Part shown: in pieces, positions 55,393-64,000 of the stretch
Layout of the letters: every line of letters starts with the position of its first letter
Position numbering within the stretch: the stretch's first letter is position 1
From: Oreohelix idahoensis
Taxonomy: Eukaryota; Mollusca; Gastropoda; Stylommatophora; Oreohelicidae
Length of the DNA stretch: 64,000 nucleotides
Assembly (NCBI GenBank): GCA_024509875.1
Contig: JAMPIV010005809.1
Span: forward strand, 372,001 to 436,000
Direction: 5' to 3'
Notes under the pieces: model-generated
What the model was told of the DNA's origin: nothing
What the model saw: only the letters and a program-made list of their open reading frames with translations
Databases searched by the model: none
Program-made: the position numbers and the translations under genes

Positions 55393-56065
55393 CTTTTTTT
55401 TTTTTTTTTTGTAAAGACAAAGTAACCCGCTCAACCCTTGGTGGGTTATAATTAGGATATATTGGGGGGTGTTGGGAAGTCAGGTATTGGTAGTACCTCT
55501 GGTGAAGGAGCTGTCATGCCCTTTTCAGGGCAGCTCGGCCACCTTTGGTCCAAACCTGGCATCCAGCTCTCACCTGTGGCTCCTCGTAGCTGTCAGCATG
55601 CGACAGCGGCCACCCCCCGGGCAACGGCTTTGACAGGCCGGCTAAACTAGGCGAGGGTAGCCGAATGGTTATAAACCTTCGGTGAGTTAGGGTCTGCCTA
55701 CCCATGCATGCGAAGACTGGATTCGATAGACTGCGCGGAAGAAACCACCTGTTGGTTCATCGGGCATGACGGCGATTACCAGCAACGCGCTGTGGAGCGT
55801 AAGAAGCATGGCGAGGCACGTAGAAAGCCCTGGTCATCCACTGCACCTGACTTCATCTCCAGTCGTCTTGACTTGTCTTGCCACTGGATTCAGATGGACC
55901 CAGGCGAGAGAGTGAGGTCGACGAATTGCGCAACTCTTCCTCACTTTAATCCAAATCACCGCGCAAGTCACTCTGTCATCCATTCATCCATCCACTCACA
56001 TATTCCTAAATAATTGGATGAACAGAGTGGTCTTCATCACCCGTGATGGACGAACAACAACAGGA
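55393..56065 (-). repeat. GC-richer unclassified retroelement-like segment
   Basis: Begins with a T18 tract (poly-A on the minus strand), unusually GC-rich for this window, with blocks 'GCAGCTCGGCCACCTTTGGT', 'CACCTGTGGCTCCTCGTAGC' and 'GACAGGCCGGCTAAACTAGG'. Poly-A and composition suggest a retroposed copy; no protein is recognised. Confidence 0.45.
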
Positions 56066-56329
56066 TATATAATGTAGTAAATTCAAGATAAAAAAAAAAA
56101 TCTTATTTCTGATGTCTAAATATAGCATCTTCTTCCCCCCCCCCCTCCCCCCTTTTCCACTCAGTCCAAATATAGTAAATCAAAACTATAAAAGTGTATG
56201 AATGCATGTGTGTGTATGCCCTCCCCTTTCCAAGAATCAAACAAATAATTAAATTAAAAAAACAAATAAATACAATCAACAACAAAAAAAAGTAAAATCT
56301 CTCATAACTCCTCTGTTATTAACAAGGTA

Positions 56330-56633
56330 GGGAGCCGCGCTAGCGTAGTGGTTACAACACCGCTCTGGCGACCGGGTGATTCAGGATCAAACCCGGGCGA
56401 CGGCATTTGAGGATTTTTCGTCGACCGGGAATTGGACTGGATTAACTCGAGACCTGGCGAAGACATTTGAAGGAGTGTCGTCGACCAGGGATTGGCGGCT
56501 CCTGAGCCGACCCAGCTCTAATGGGTACCTCCGAAATCGGCCTGAATGGCGAGGGACACCTGTCTCTGCACAAGAGACAATAACCTGAGATTTCGCCTCG
56601 AGTATTAGCGGGCGTACGAAAAAAAAAAAAAAA
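56330..56633 (+). mobile_element. Family D tRNA-headed SINE, copy 3, with target duplication
   Basis: 12-bp duplication ATTAACAAGGTA at 56318-56329 and 56634-56645. Head 'GGAGCCGCGCTAGCGTAGTG', poly-A tail at 56619-56633. It lacks a segment of about 43 bp present in copies 1 and 2. Confidence 0.93.
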
Positions 56634-57127
56634 ATTAACAAGGTAAAAAGGGGTGAGAAAGCCCGAGGGTGTCCGAGATTACATAAAATCTACCAATTAT
56701 CAGCCATACAAGCACCCCATCAGACTACCCCTTTTCCTCAAACTACCATTGATCCTTATATATTAACTAGTGTAGAAGCCCGTCATAAGACGGGAATTAA
56801 ATTCAAAAGAACCAATATCTAATGGCAATTTTAATTTTACTTATTCAAAAATATTTTAAAAAACCACTGGGTATCACCACAGTACACGAACTACGTCGTA
56901 GCAGCGAGGATCCCAATGTGTGTATACGGGATCACACATTCTATACATATTTTTGTGTACACCCTCGTTTGCGCATTCTATAAATAAGTGTTACTATTTT
57001 CGGGAGAGTACATATAAGGGAAACAATACAATTAATGTCTAACTTTCAACGACATTTGCTTCCCTTGGTGTTAGTGACAGAAAAAGCTGGGATTTTATAT
57101 ATATATATTGATTTCAGTCCTTGTTAT

Positions 57128-58230
57128 TTACTGTTTTACTATATTGTGTAATTCTCTAGGTCTATCTATTCTCAACACCTGTTCCACAGTTATTGGCGAA
57201 TTGCATGCCTGTAAATAATCTAATATTTGTTTTCTCTGTTGTTCATACATCCTACATTTTAGTAGGAAATGCTCTATATTATTTTTTTTTTCTAGACACT
57301 CTGAACAGCAAGTTTCTTCAATTCTAAAATAGCCCATTCCTAGTTGCAGACTAACAGGTTTCTTATTGCTAGAAATATTCAGTTCTCTAGATAAGAGACA
57401 CGTAGGAGTCTTGAACAATTTATATGCACGTCTGCCCTTCAGGCTTCCATCCCACTCTACTGTCCATTCGACAGTTAGTATTCTTTTCATTAAGCTTTTG
57501 ATCTCTGTTTTACTCATCCCCACATTTATTTGGTTTCTCTTAGTTCTTCTTTTCTTAGCTTTTTATCCGCCTTTTCATTTCCACGAATGCCAACATGTGA
57601 TTTATGTTGGCAAGACTCATCCAGTTTTCCCAGCATTTGATGGGTATCAATTAACAACCCAGAACAGGTTCATGAATACCAGTAGATACCCGACAGGTTG
57701 AAAATGCATGGAAAAACTAGTACACTTGGATGCCCTAAATGCATCAATTAATAACATTAGTATATACGGTACAAGACGGTGGTACCACCCTAGGAGCTCA
57801 AGAAACAGATACAGACTACCAGCTGTCAGGCATAATTAATAAAGCAACTGATTTGGACACTATCAAAAACAAAGCCTGGAAATATATTCAACAAATATCA
57901 AAGGACAATATTACAGTGTACACAGATGAATCTACAGGAGAAGATAACAAATTGGGGAAAAGGAATTTATACTCCCATCTGGCAAATGGTGAAAGGGTAT
58001 AGTATAACAGATAATACATCTGTTTTCACAGCAGAGATGGTTGCATTTCTGAAAGCTCTAGAAATCTTCTTTAACAGCCCTCCTCATAAATGGACAATAT
58101 TAAAAGACTCACTTTCGGCTATTCAGGCTATAAGAAACTTACGAGAATGCAGTAGACAAGATATTGTGAACGGTGGTTTGGTTTTGATAGAGAGAAAGAA
58201 TGTAGAAAAATGGTTTGAGAGATATGGATA
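57128..58230. mobile_element. LINE RNase H region with inverted 5' part
   Basis: The minus-strand part 57605-57128 reads from 'SHVGIRGNEKADKKL' through 'CSECLEKKNNIEHFLLKC'. The plus-strand part about 57740-58230 carries the earlier RNase H motifs 'NITVYTDES', 'TSVFTAEMVAFLKALE' and 'LKDSLSAIQAIRN'. The two halves are opposite in orientation and complementary in content. Frameshift near 57960. Confidence 0.75.
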
Positions 58231-58361
58231 AGGGTGGTGTGTGTTTTGGTTACAGATCAGCCGACGCAGGATGGTGTATGTTTGTCGTTGATGGTGTACT
58301 GTTGAAGGCACCAATGCAGACTGCTGGAATCTTAGATAAGATGTGTAAGGTTAGGCTTTGT

Positions 58362-58898
58362 CTTAAGGGAAGTAACTTAGAATTAAGTCCCTTACAGGTT
58401 TGAGTGAGTTGAGAAAAAAGTATGCACGAGAAAGTCGAGATGCGTAAACACATGTTAGGCGTGAACATAGGAAGAAAGTTAATTTACAATATTGGATTTC
58501 AAAATGGTTCCATGCAGCACTACGGGATTTTTGCCATAACCGCTGCAGAGTCATCTTTCGATACAAAACACGACACTACGCACCCAAAAGTCAAGCTAGG
58601 CGACGTAGGCAGGAAAGTCTCTAACACAAACTATCGGAGTTTTCTCTCTTGAAAAAGTGTGTAATTAGATATTGCTAACGTGCAGCGTAAGATTTATATT
58701 GTACTTGTGTAAGATATATTCGGCCCTGAGCACCAAAGTGTTTGTGTAACAAAAAAGTGTATTTCAAATGAAGAAACATATTAAAAAACAGGTATCGATT
58801 TTTTGTAATTTGCGTCAAAAATATGCACGCAACAAATTTTGATTTATAACTAGTGTTATGTGTGCTCTTATTCTTAAGGGAAGTAACTTAGAATTAAG
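58362..58898 (+). repeat. Pair of 26-bp direct repeats 511 bp apart
   Basis: Exact repeats (CTTAAGGGAAGTAACTTAGA + ATTAAG) at 58362-58387 and 58873-58898, with weaker similarity continuing to '(GGT)TTGAGTGAG' / 'TCTGAGTGAG'. Function unknown. Confidence 0.7.
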
Positions 58899-59429
58899 AC
58901 CAGGTCTGAGTGAGAGGACAGTAAACAGATGAGATCTTGGGAAAAGTGGCAGCCCTGGCGGTTAAGGCCAGTGTCTCGTATAGAGATATAACAAGTAAAA
59001 ACATGGGTTAAGGCCAAAAGAAACATAAAATAAATAAGCAGTACAGAAGAACGACAGGAAGTTCTATCTGAATAAATATATGACATGTTCTATAGCTGGG
59101 ACAAGTAATAGTAAGAAGACAAGCAAATGTATGTGAAAAAATGGATACTGAGATTGTTTGAAACTGAAGATTGTATTTTGCAAGACTGCCTACCTTGAAG
59201 AGAAAGTTTGGGCATACCATTTTTACTCAGTTATCAACGTATGTTAATAAAGTTCTACCATTGATATTTTCACTGCTGTTTTGAGTGGTATCGATTGATC
59301 AACAGTGGGTATGAAGAAAAAGTAGAGTCAGTCTGAGTGAAGGAAGTTTCTAGTACTTACTTTACAACACATTAGCTACTGGAAGGGCAGAGGTCCGAAT
59401 CTTGCAATATGACTCACGGCCACAGATAT

Positions 59430-59610
59430 TCATGGTGCCTGTGACCAGCCCTACAGCAGACAGTAAAAAAGACAACAGATAACAGATAAACATGGTGCCC
59501 GTGACCAGCCCTACAGTAGGCAGTAGCAAAGACAACAGACATATACATGGTGCGCGTGACCAGCCCTACACTATGATAGTTCAAGAAACTTTTATAAATC
59601 AACACAGCCT
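59430..59610 (+). repeat. Tandem repeat, about 58-bp unit, three copies
   Basis: 'CATGGTGCCCGTGACCAGCC' + 'CTACAG..GGCAGTA' repeated; a fourth partial 'GACCAGCCCTATAC' follows at 59710. Confidence 0.85.
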
Positions 59611-59749
59611 CCCCTCAGATGTCAGTTTGGGCATCACATATTAGGTACAGTTCCATCAAGTATTTTACGAATCTAGCCCTACACCACACAGACTATTTTG
59701 GCGCACCTGACCAGCCCTATACAAGATAGACATTTAAAAGACTGCAGAC

Positions 59750-59945
59750 AAGAACGAAGGTCAAGTTCACTAAGAAGATATAAATCAAAGAAGCAATCCA
59801 AAGCATCACGAAGGTCAAGTTCGCTAAGAAGTAAAGTGAAGCGACATCAAGAAGAAACAAAGCAAGACAGTACAGAAGTCAAGTGAATCGACATCAAGAA
59901 CAACGAAGTCTAGCCAAAACATCACGAAGGTCAAGTTCACTATAT
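59750..59945 (+). repeat. Imperfect repeats with 'ACGAAGGTCAAGTTCACTAA'
   Basis: Three spaced copies at about 59755, 59810 and 59925, in the leader region before the gag frame. Confidence 0.7.
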
Positions 59946-60341
59946 CACCCGACAACCGTCAGAACGCAGCCGCATGCATGAGGTAACAATCTGAATGATC
60001 AACAGGCCCAACGCGCAAAAATAATAATATACAGCCGTATAAGACAAAAATTGTGTTGATTAATTCTAAAATACTGGAGGAGCAAGTGTTTATCCCAATC
60101 AAGAAAAAACAGATGATGTAGCACTGAAACATTTAGAAACAAATTAAGTAATTATTAGTGTAGTTAGTTAAATTATGAGAATTAGATTGATAATTGTTTT
60201 GTAACTCATAAGAATTGTAAGTATTGTACACAGATATTGGTTAATAATTCTCTTACAGGTCAACCAAGAGATTTATATTAATGTTTTTTTACAGGTGTTT
60301 CTATTAACAATAACACTTACAGGTCAAGACAACAACTTACG

Positions 60342-60968
60342 GTGGGTTTGGATCCCAATGTGGCTGCTCTTGAGCAGGTAGCTAAGGCTATGACATCCAT
60401 TAGAAATGAAAGTAAGTTCCAGAATATCCGGAACAGCATAACACCATATGCAGGGAATCCTACTTTATGTAGAAAATGGTTGCTCGAGATACAAAGATAT
60501 TGCACTTCGGTCAATATGGACCAAGGTGAGTACAAACAAGTTGCATATCTTTCCTCAGGTGGGTTAGTAGTAGATTTCATAAGACGCAGGTTTGACACTT
60601 TCCCAGACGAGACATGGGAGGAGTTTAGGAAAGAACTAATAAGGACGTATGCACAAATTACGGACGCATCGTACGCCTGGAGTCTGCTGAGGAGCATACA
60701 ACAACAAGTAGGAGAACTTATTCAAATGTTCAGCGACAGGTTGTTAAACCTAGCTGAAGAGGTTTTCTTGGGACAACAAATTAACCAACAAGAAGTGGAA
60801 AAACAGTTAGTGGGCATATTCGTAGATGGGTTGAATGGGGTACCAATTAAATTACATCTCCTCAGGAAGGACCCACAAAACTTGTCACAGGCCATTGCAC
60901 TGGCTGCAGCTGAAGAGAATCTCAGAAGAAGATTGGACCTCAGGCTTGGTAGAGCAGTCACCTTGTGA
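60342..60968 (+). CDS. Ty3-like retroelement gag, capsid region
   Basis: 208 codons. It has the retrotransposon Gag layout: 'ITPYAGNPTLCRKWLLEIQR', 'AYLSSGGLVVDFIRRRF', 'WEEFRKELIRTYAQ', 'LRSIQQQVGELIQMF'. Capsid proteins of this kind assemble the particle that packages the element's RNA. The frame ends at 60968, while the next (+1) frame continues in phase with nucleocapsid and protease, so either a frameshift signal or a mutation lies between about 60930 and 60968. First ATG used; a longer start is not excluded. Confidence 0.75.
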   Translation: MGLDPNVAALEQVAKAMTSIRNESKFQNIRNSITPYAGNPTLCRKWLLEIQRYCTSVNMDQGEYKQVAYLSSGGLVVDFIRRRFDTFPDETWEEFRKELIRTYAQITDASYAWSLLRSIQQQVGELIQMFSDRLLNLAEEVFLGQQINQQEVEKQLVGIFVDGLNGVPIKLHLLRKDPQNLSQAIALAAAEENLRRRLDLRLGRAVTL

Positions 60969-62175
60969 AGAAACACAGGAAGAACCTATGGAGATAGGAC
61001 ATTGTCAACAAAGAAGGATAGAAAGACGAGGGAGAGGAATGGAAACGTTTTATAGGTCAAGGCAGGTGGACCGCAAGCAAAGCGTGTGTTATGCTTGCAA
61101 TAGACTAGGACTTAAACAATTTGAGTGTAACTATAGGCCACTAGAGCCGCAGCACTCAGTAAGGAGAGTTGAGACCTTTAACCCGAGACATAGTAGACAA
61201 CACAATGGACAACAATATTACAACCATTCCGAAAAGAATAGAGACGGGAATGAAATAAATACCAAGAGAGGGAGACTCATCAGAGAGATAGTACAACCAC
61301 ATGACAAGACGGAGAAAGGATATATTGATACAATAAGTGGAAGGCAACCACAAGTGAACATGATAGGAAGGCCACATGTTAGGTATAACCAACAACCATA
61401 CCATAGACAATGGGCCAGAGTACACCATCCTGCAAGTTGGTTTGACAAGAAAGGATGGCTACAAAAGACATGTCAAGAATACAGGAATAGGAAGATGAAT
61501 TGGGATGGTTAAGTTATAAACAGGAAAAAATATGAAAGGAGAAATATATGTACAGATCGCGAAATTGGGAAATGGAAATGTAACCAATATCAATATAAAC
61601 AGGGACATAATAGAACATGGAATAACAGGGACAGGACACTCCCGACTTTCAACAGCAACTATGGATCAGGACATTGGGACAGCGTGAATAGGAGAAGAAC
61701 TAGAATAGATTTGAGGAATTTTGTTGGAGACATCAGGAGAGGAGTCAAAGACAAGAAAATACAAATAAATGAAATTGAAAAACAAGAAAGAAAACAACGT
61801 ATCCCTAAAAGAAGACAAGTAGCAACAGCAATCGAGCTAGCTCATAAACCAGACCCTTGCTCATGTATTGTCGAAATACACGGAAGGAGATATAGAGCAT
61901 TGGTAGACTCAGGGGCTACTGTAAGCCTTATCAGATTTGGGCTTTACAAGCAGATACGAGGCGTAGCTCAATACAGAAAGACACAAAATACACTTACCTC
62001 GGTGTCAGGAGAAAACCTGAAAGTGATGGGAACAGCTATGATACAAATGAGAATTGGAAATACGATCAGGGAACATACGTTCACCATTGTGAAGGGTATG
62101 ACGAGAAATATCATACTAGGACGTGATTTTCTGGTAAAACATAGGGTCAATTACATTTTGATACTCACCAACTGA
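60930..62175 (+). CDS. Ty3-like retroelement nucleocapsid and retropepsin frame, one internal stop
   Basis: One frame open apart from a single TAA at 61510-61512. Near its start is 'PMEIG', then at about 61087 a zinc-knuckle-like C-x2-C-x4-L-x4-C (CYACNRLGLKQFEC) in which the usual His is Leu. The stretch to 61680 is basic and rich in Arg, Asn and Gln. A retropepsin follows: 'YRALVDSGATVSLI' (active-site DSGA) and 'NIILGRDFL' near the C-terminus. The internal stop could be a decay mutation or a read-through codon. The frame closes at 62173-62175; the next one picks up directly. Confidence 0.72.
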
Positions 62176-63368
62176 AGATAAATGGCGAATACATCAGGTT
62201 ACAGGACGACATATACATAGCGTCCATAATCCGAAACAAAACAACAGTTACGCTGCGACCGAATGAAGTCGGTATTGTTCAAGGCAAGTTGAAAAGATCC
62301 CCATATTTCAACCAAGGACAAACGGTCTTAACACTCGACTGGGAAGATGGAGATATACTAGATGAACCCGGACTAGAAATGGTAGAAGGAATAGTACAAA
62401 TTGGAAAAAGACAACAATTTCCAACGATGATTATAAACACCACGGGAAAAACAGTTAGAATACCAAGAGGATTTGTATTAGGAAGGGTACAACTGATGGA
62501 AGGTCAGGAAGGAAATATGGAACACCAAGAAAAGCACCAAATACAAGAAACTATGAACAATAACAACGCGCGTCAGAGACAAAATCGGAAACCACAAACA
62601 GTGGTGGTACCACAACATAGAGTTAACAACAAGATATACAGAGAGCAGAAGAAAGTGGAAACAAGGAAGCAGGACAAGATAGGAATCAAGGAAGATGTAT
62701 GCACACCATTCAGACTCAATGCAGTGTTAGGACAGAAAAAGCACACAAAAGAGAATGGAATACAGAGAGTTAACGGTGTAACAGAAAAGATGGAAAGGAT
62801 CAAAATACCTCCACCAAGTATAGAGCAGTTGAGGAAAGAAATAAAAGCCATCCTTGGAAGAACTAAACCAGACATCGTGGTACTAAAGGAGGTGCAGAAA
62901 ATTCGGGAAGGAAAGTTTGATATAGATTTATCAGAAAGAAAGGAAGAAATCTACAAGCTTGTCGTAGACGAAATAGAGGACGATAGACCGATGGATGCAA
63001 GAGACTATATAAGGAATCATAGTATGTATAGTACAAGAGGCAGAGTTGGGAAAAGATGTACACGGATTCCCAATAACACACCACACTACACGGAAGGACA
63101 GAAGCAACACAGCAATACACATGATAGGATAGGAACACGTAGAACTGAAGCAACACAAAAGGATAGTGACTGGAAGGAGTCTAACAGGATAGGAGACAAC
63201 TGGAGAGTAGGATGGGAAGATGACTATGGAGAAACATCAACAGGTAGTCAGTGTCCCGCAAGAGCAGGAAGAACACAAATCCATGCAGAACCGGGAACAA
63301 CATCTGATCGGTTAACCCCCAACCCCCCAAATCTTACACAGCGAACAAGAGGAGATGGGCACATATAG
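62145..63368 (+). CDS. Retroelement frame downstream of protease
   Basis: In the frame one base back from the protease, open from 62145. The first part ('TMIINTTGKTVRIPRGFVLG', 62430-62490) resembles the linker that follows protease in Ty3 elements. Reverse transcriptase would then be expected, but instead there is hydrophilic, Lys/Glu/Arg-rich sequence with no RT motif. It ends at 63366-63368. Possibly a diverged or rearranged pol, or a different ORF. Confidence 0.5.
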   Translation, partial: GQLHFDTHQLKINGEYIRLQDDIYIASIIRNKTTVTLRPNEVGIVQGKLKRSPYFNQGQTVLTLDWEDGDILDEPGLEMVEGIVQIGKRQQFPTMIINTTGKTVRIPRGFVLGRVQLMEGQEGNMEHQEKHQIQETMNNNNARQRQNRKPQTVVVPQHRVNNKIYREQKKVETRKQDKIGIKEDVCTPFRLNAVLGQKKHTKENGIQRVNGVTEKMERIKIPPPSIEQLRKEIKAILGRTKPDIVVLKEVQKIREGKFDIDLSERKEEIYKLVVDEIEDDRPMDARDYIRNHSMYSTRGRVGKRCTRIPNNTPHYTEGQKQHSNTHDRIGTRRTEATQKDSDWKESNRIGDNWRVGWEDDYGETSTGSQCPARAGRTQIHAEPGTTSDRLTPNPPNLTQRTRGDGHI

Positions 63369-64000
63369 GCCAGAAAAAGACAGGATACAAGTATGGCAGG
63401 ATACAGAGAGTAAACAGTACAATGAGATTCTAGAAGATACGACAGGAATAAGGAAACAATGGAATAATGTTGAAACAGAAATAGATGCACCGTACAAACA
63501 TACGAGAGCTGCAGAACAAAGAAACAGAGCACAGGAGCAGCAGCTATTGAAACAAAAGGAACAACAGATAGAGACTAAACAACAAAGTGGTGCAAGTCAA
63601 ACTCAGAATATAGAGGACACATCAGCTAAAGATTCAGATACGCAGGAAGAGATGGAGGAAGAAAATATAAGAGGGATGAAGAGACAGCGGTCGTCGTCAT
63701 CAGATGATTCAGAGGATTACAGAAGGCGTCTAGCAAAGTTGAGACATGTAGAAGAGGTCAGACTAAAGAGGAAGAATAAATTAAGAAATAGTGGTGCAGC
63801 GGGAAGTAGGGAAGATATAGCTACACTGTGCGATTTTATTGATAGAAAATTTGAGGAGCTGAGAATGGACGACGGAATAGGGAGTACGAATCGAAAAGAG
63901 TACCGAGCCAAGAGTCGAGAGGCTAGAAAGGAGGAGACAAATTGCAGCAGTAGTAGAAGTAGAGAAACTACTAAGGATCGAAGGAGATGCCGATCTAGTA
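63355..64000 (+). CDS. Open frame running off the window, hydrophilic, unknown
   Basis: From ATG at 63355 (frame open from 63316) there is no stop to base 64000, at least 215 codons. It is Gln/Glu-rich with likely coiled coil ('RAAEQRNRAQEQQLLKQKEQ'), an acidic patch, a serine cluster 'RQRSSSSDDSED' and basic stretches. No known domain. It overlaps the end of the preceding frame by 14 bp and probably belongs to the same element. Open-frame length in a 40% GC region supports coding, not certainty. Confidence 0.5.
   Translation, partial: MGTYRPEKDRIQVWQDTESKQYNEILEDTTGIRKQWNNVETEIDAPYKHTRAAEQRNRAQEQQLLKQKEQQIETKQQSGASQTQNIEDTSAKDSDTQEEMEEENIRGMKRQRSSSSDDSEDYRRRLAKLRHVEEVRLKRKNKLRNSGAAGSREDIATLCDFIDRKFEELRMDDGIGSTNRKEYRAKSREARKEETNCSSSRSRETTKDRRRCRSS

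Larger units (their letters stand above)
58900..60341. other. Possible 5' LTR/leader of the Ty3-like element, boundaries unclear
   Basis: An AATAAA lies at about 59246, followed by 'GTTCTACCATTG', and repeats precede the gag frame. An LTR might end near 59300, but the second LTR is outside the window and no clear primer-binding site was found. Confidence 0.3.

Overview
The window is animal nuclear DNA: AT-rich, intron-rich and saturated with transposable elements. The non-LTR retrotransposon types (an RTE-like lineage ending in a TAAG tail, and two lineages ending in 'GRPKxTWRR'-type C-termini), several tRNA-headed SINE families, piggyBac and Tigger elements and a Ty3-like gag/protease element suggest a lophotrochozoan, most likely a mollusc. 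That assignment is inference; no rRNA or mitochondrial marker is present. No bacterial or CRISPR features were seen.

One host gene is readable. On the minus strand, eight short exons with GT/AG borders and compatible reading phases run from 54410 down to 3540. They encode about the first 353 residues of an ABCC-family (MRP1-like) ABC transporter: the N-terminal TMD0, the L0 linker and the start of TMD1. The remaining exons must lie beyond base 1. A TATA-type promoter with a CCAAT box lies just upstream, at 54483-54663. Intron 1 is about 28 kb; the other six introns are 1.1-8.9 kb. Almost everything else between 1 and 54374 is intronic repeat DNA.

Bases 1-26400 hold a 1.4-kb non-autonomous piggyBac-type element, an intact Tigger element (558-residue transposase), a decayed 4-kb piggyBac element carrying a nested RTE fragment, a near full-length RTE copy at 19884-23190 with 23-bp flanking repeats, several tandem repeats, and a 28-copy minisatellite whose unit matches part of a LINE. 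Bases 26400-54374 (intron 1) contain the most unusual structure: two diverged inverted arms of about 2.4 kb (27130-29965 and 37485-39885) facing each other across 7.5 kb. Between them lies a frameshifted gene of a widespread transposon-like protein family I cannot assign to a named superfamily. Further LINE and SINE copies and a second deleted piggyBac element (51909-54135) follow.

Bases 54700-64000 lie upstream of the transporter. They hold LINE and SINE fragments, one LINE with its 5' part inverted, and the 5' half of a Ty3-like retroelement (capsid, degenerate zinc knuckle, retropepsin, and further open frame running off the window with no reverse transcriptase yet seen).

Repeat family letters A-G are local labels used only in this annotation.
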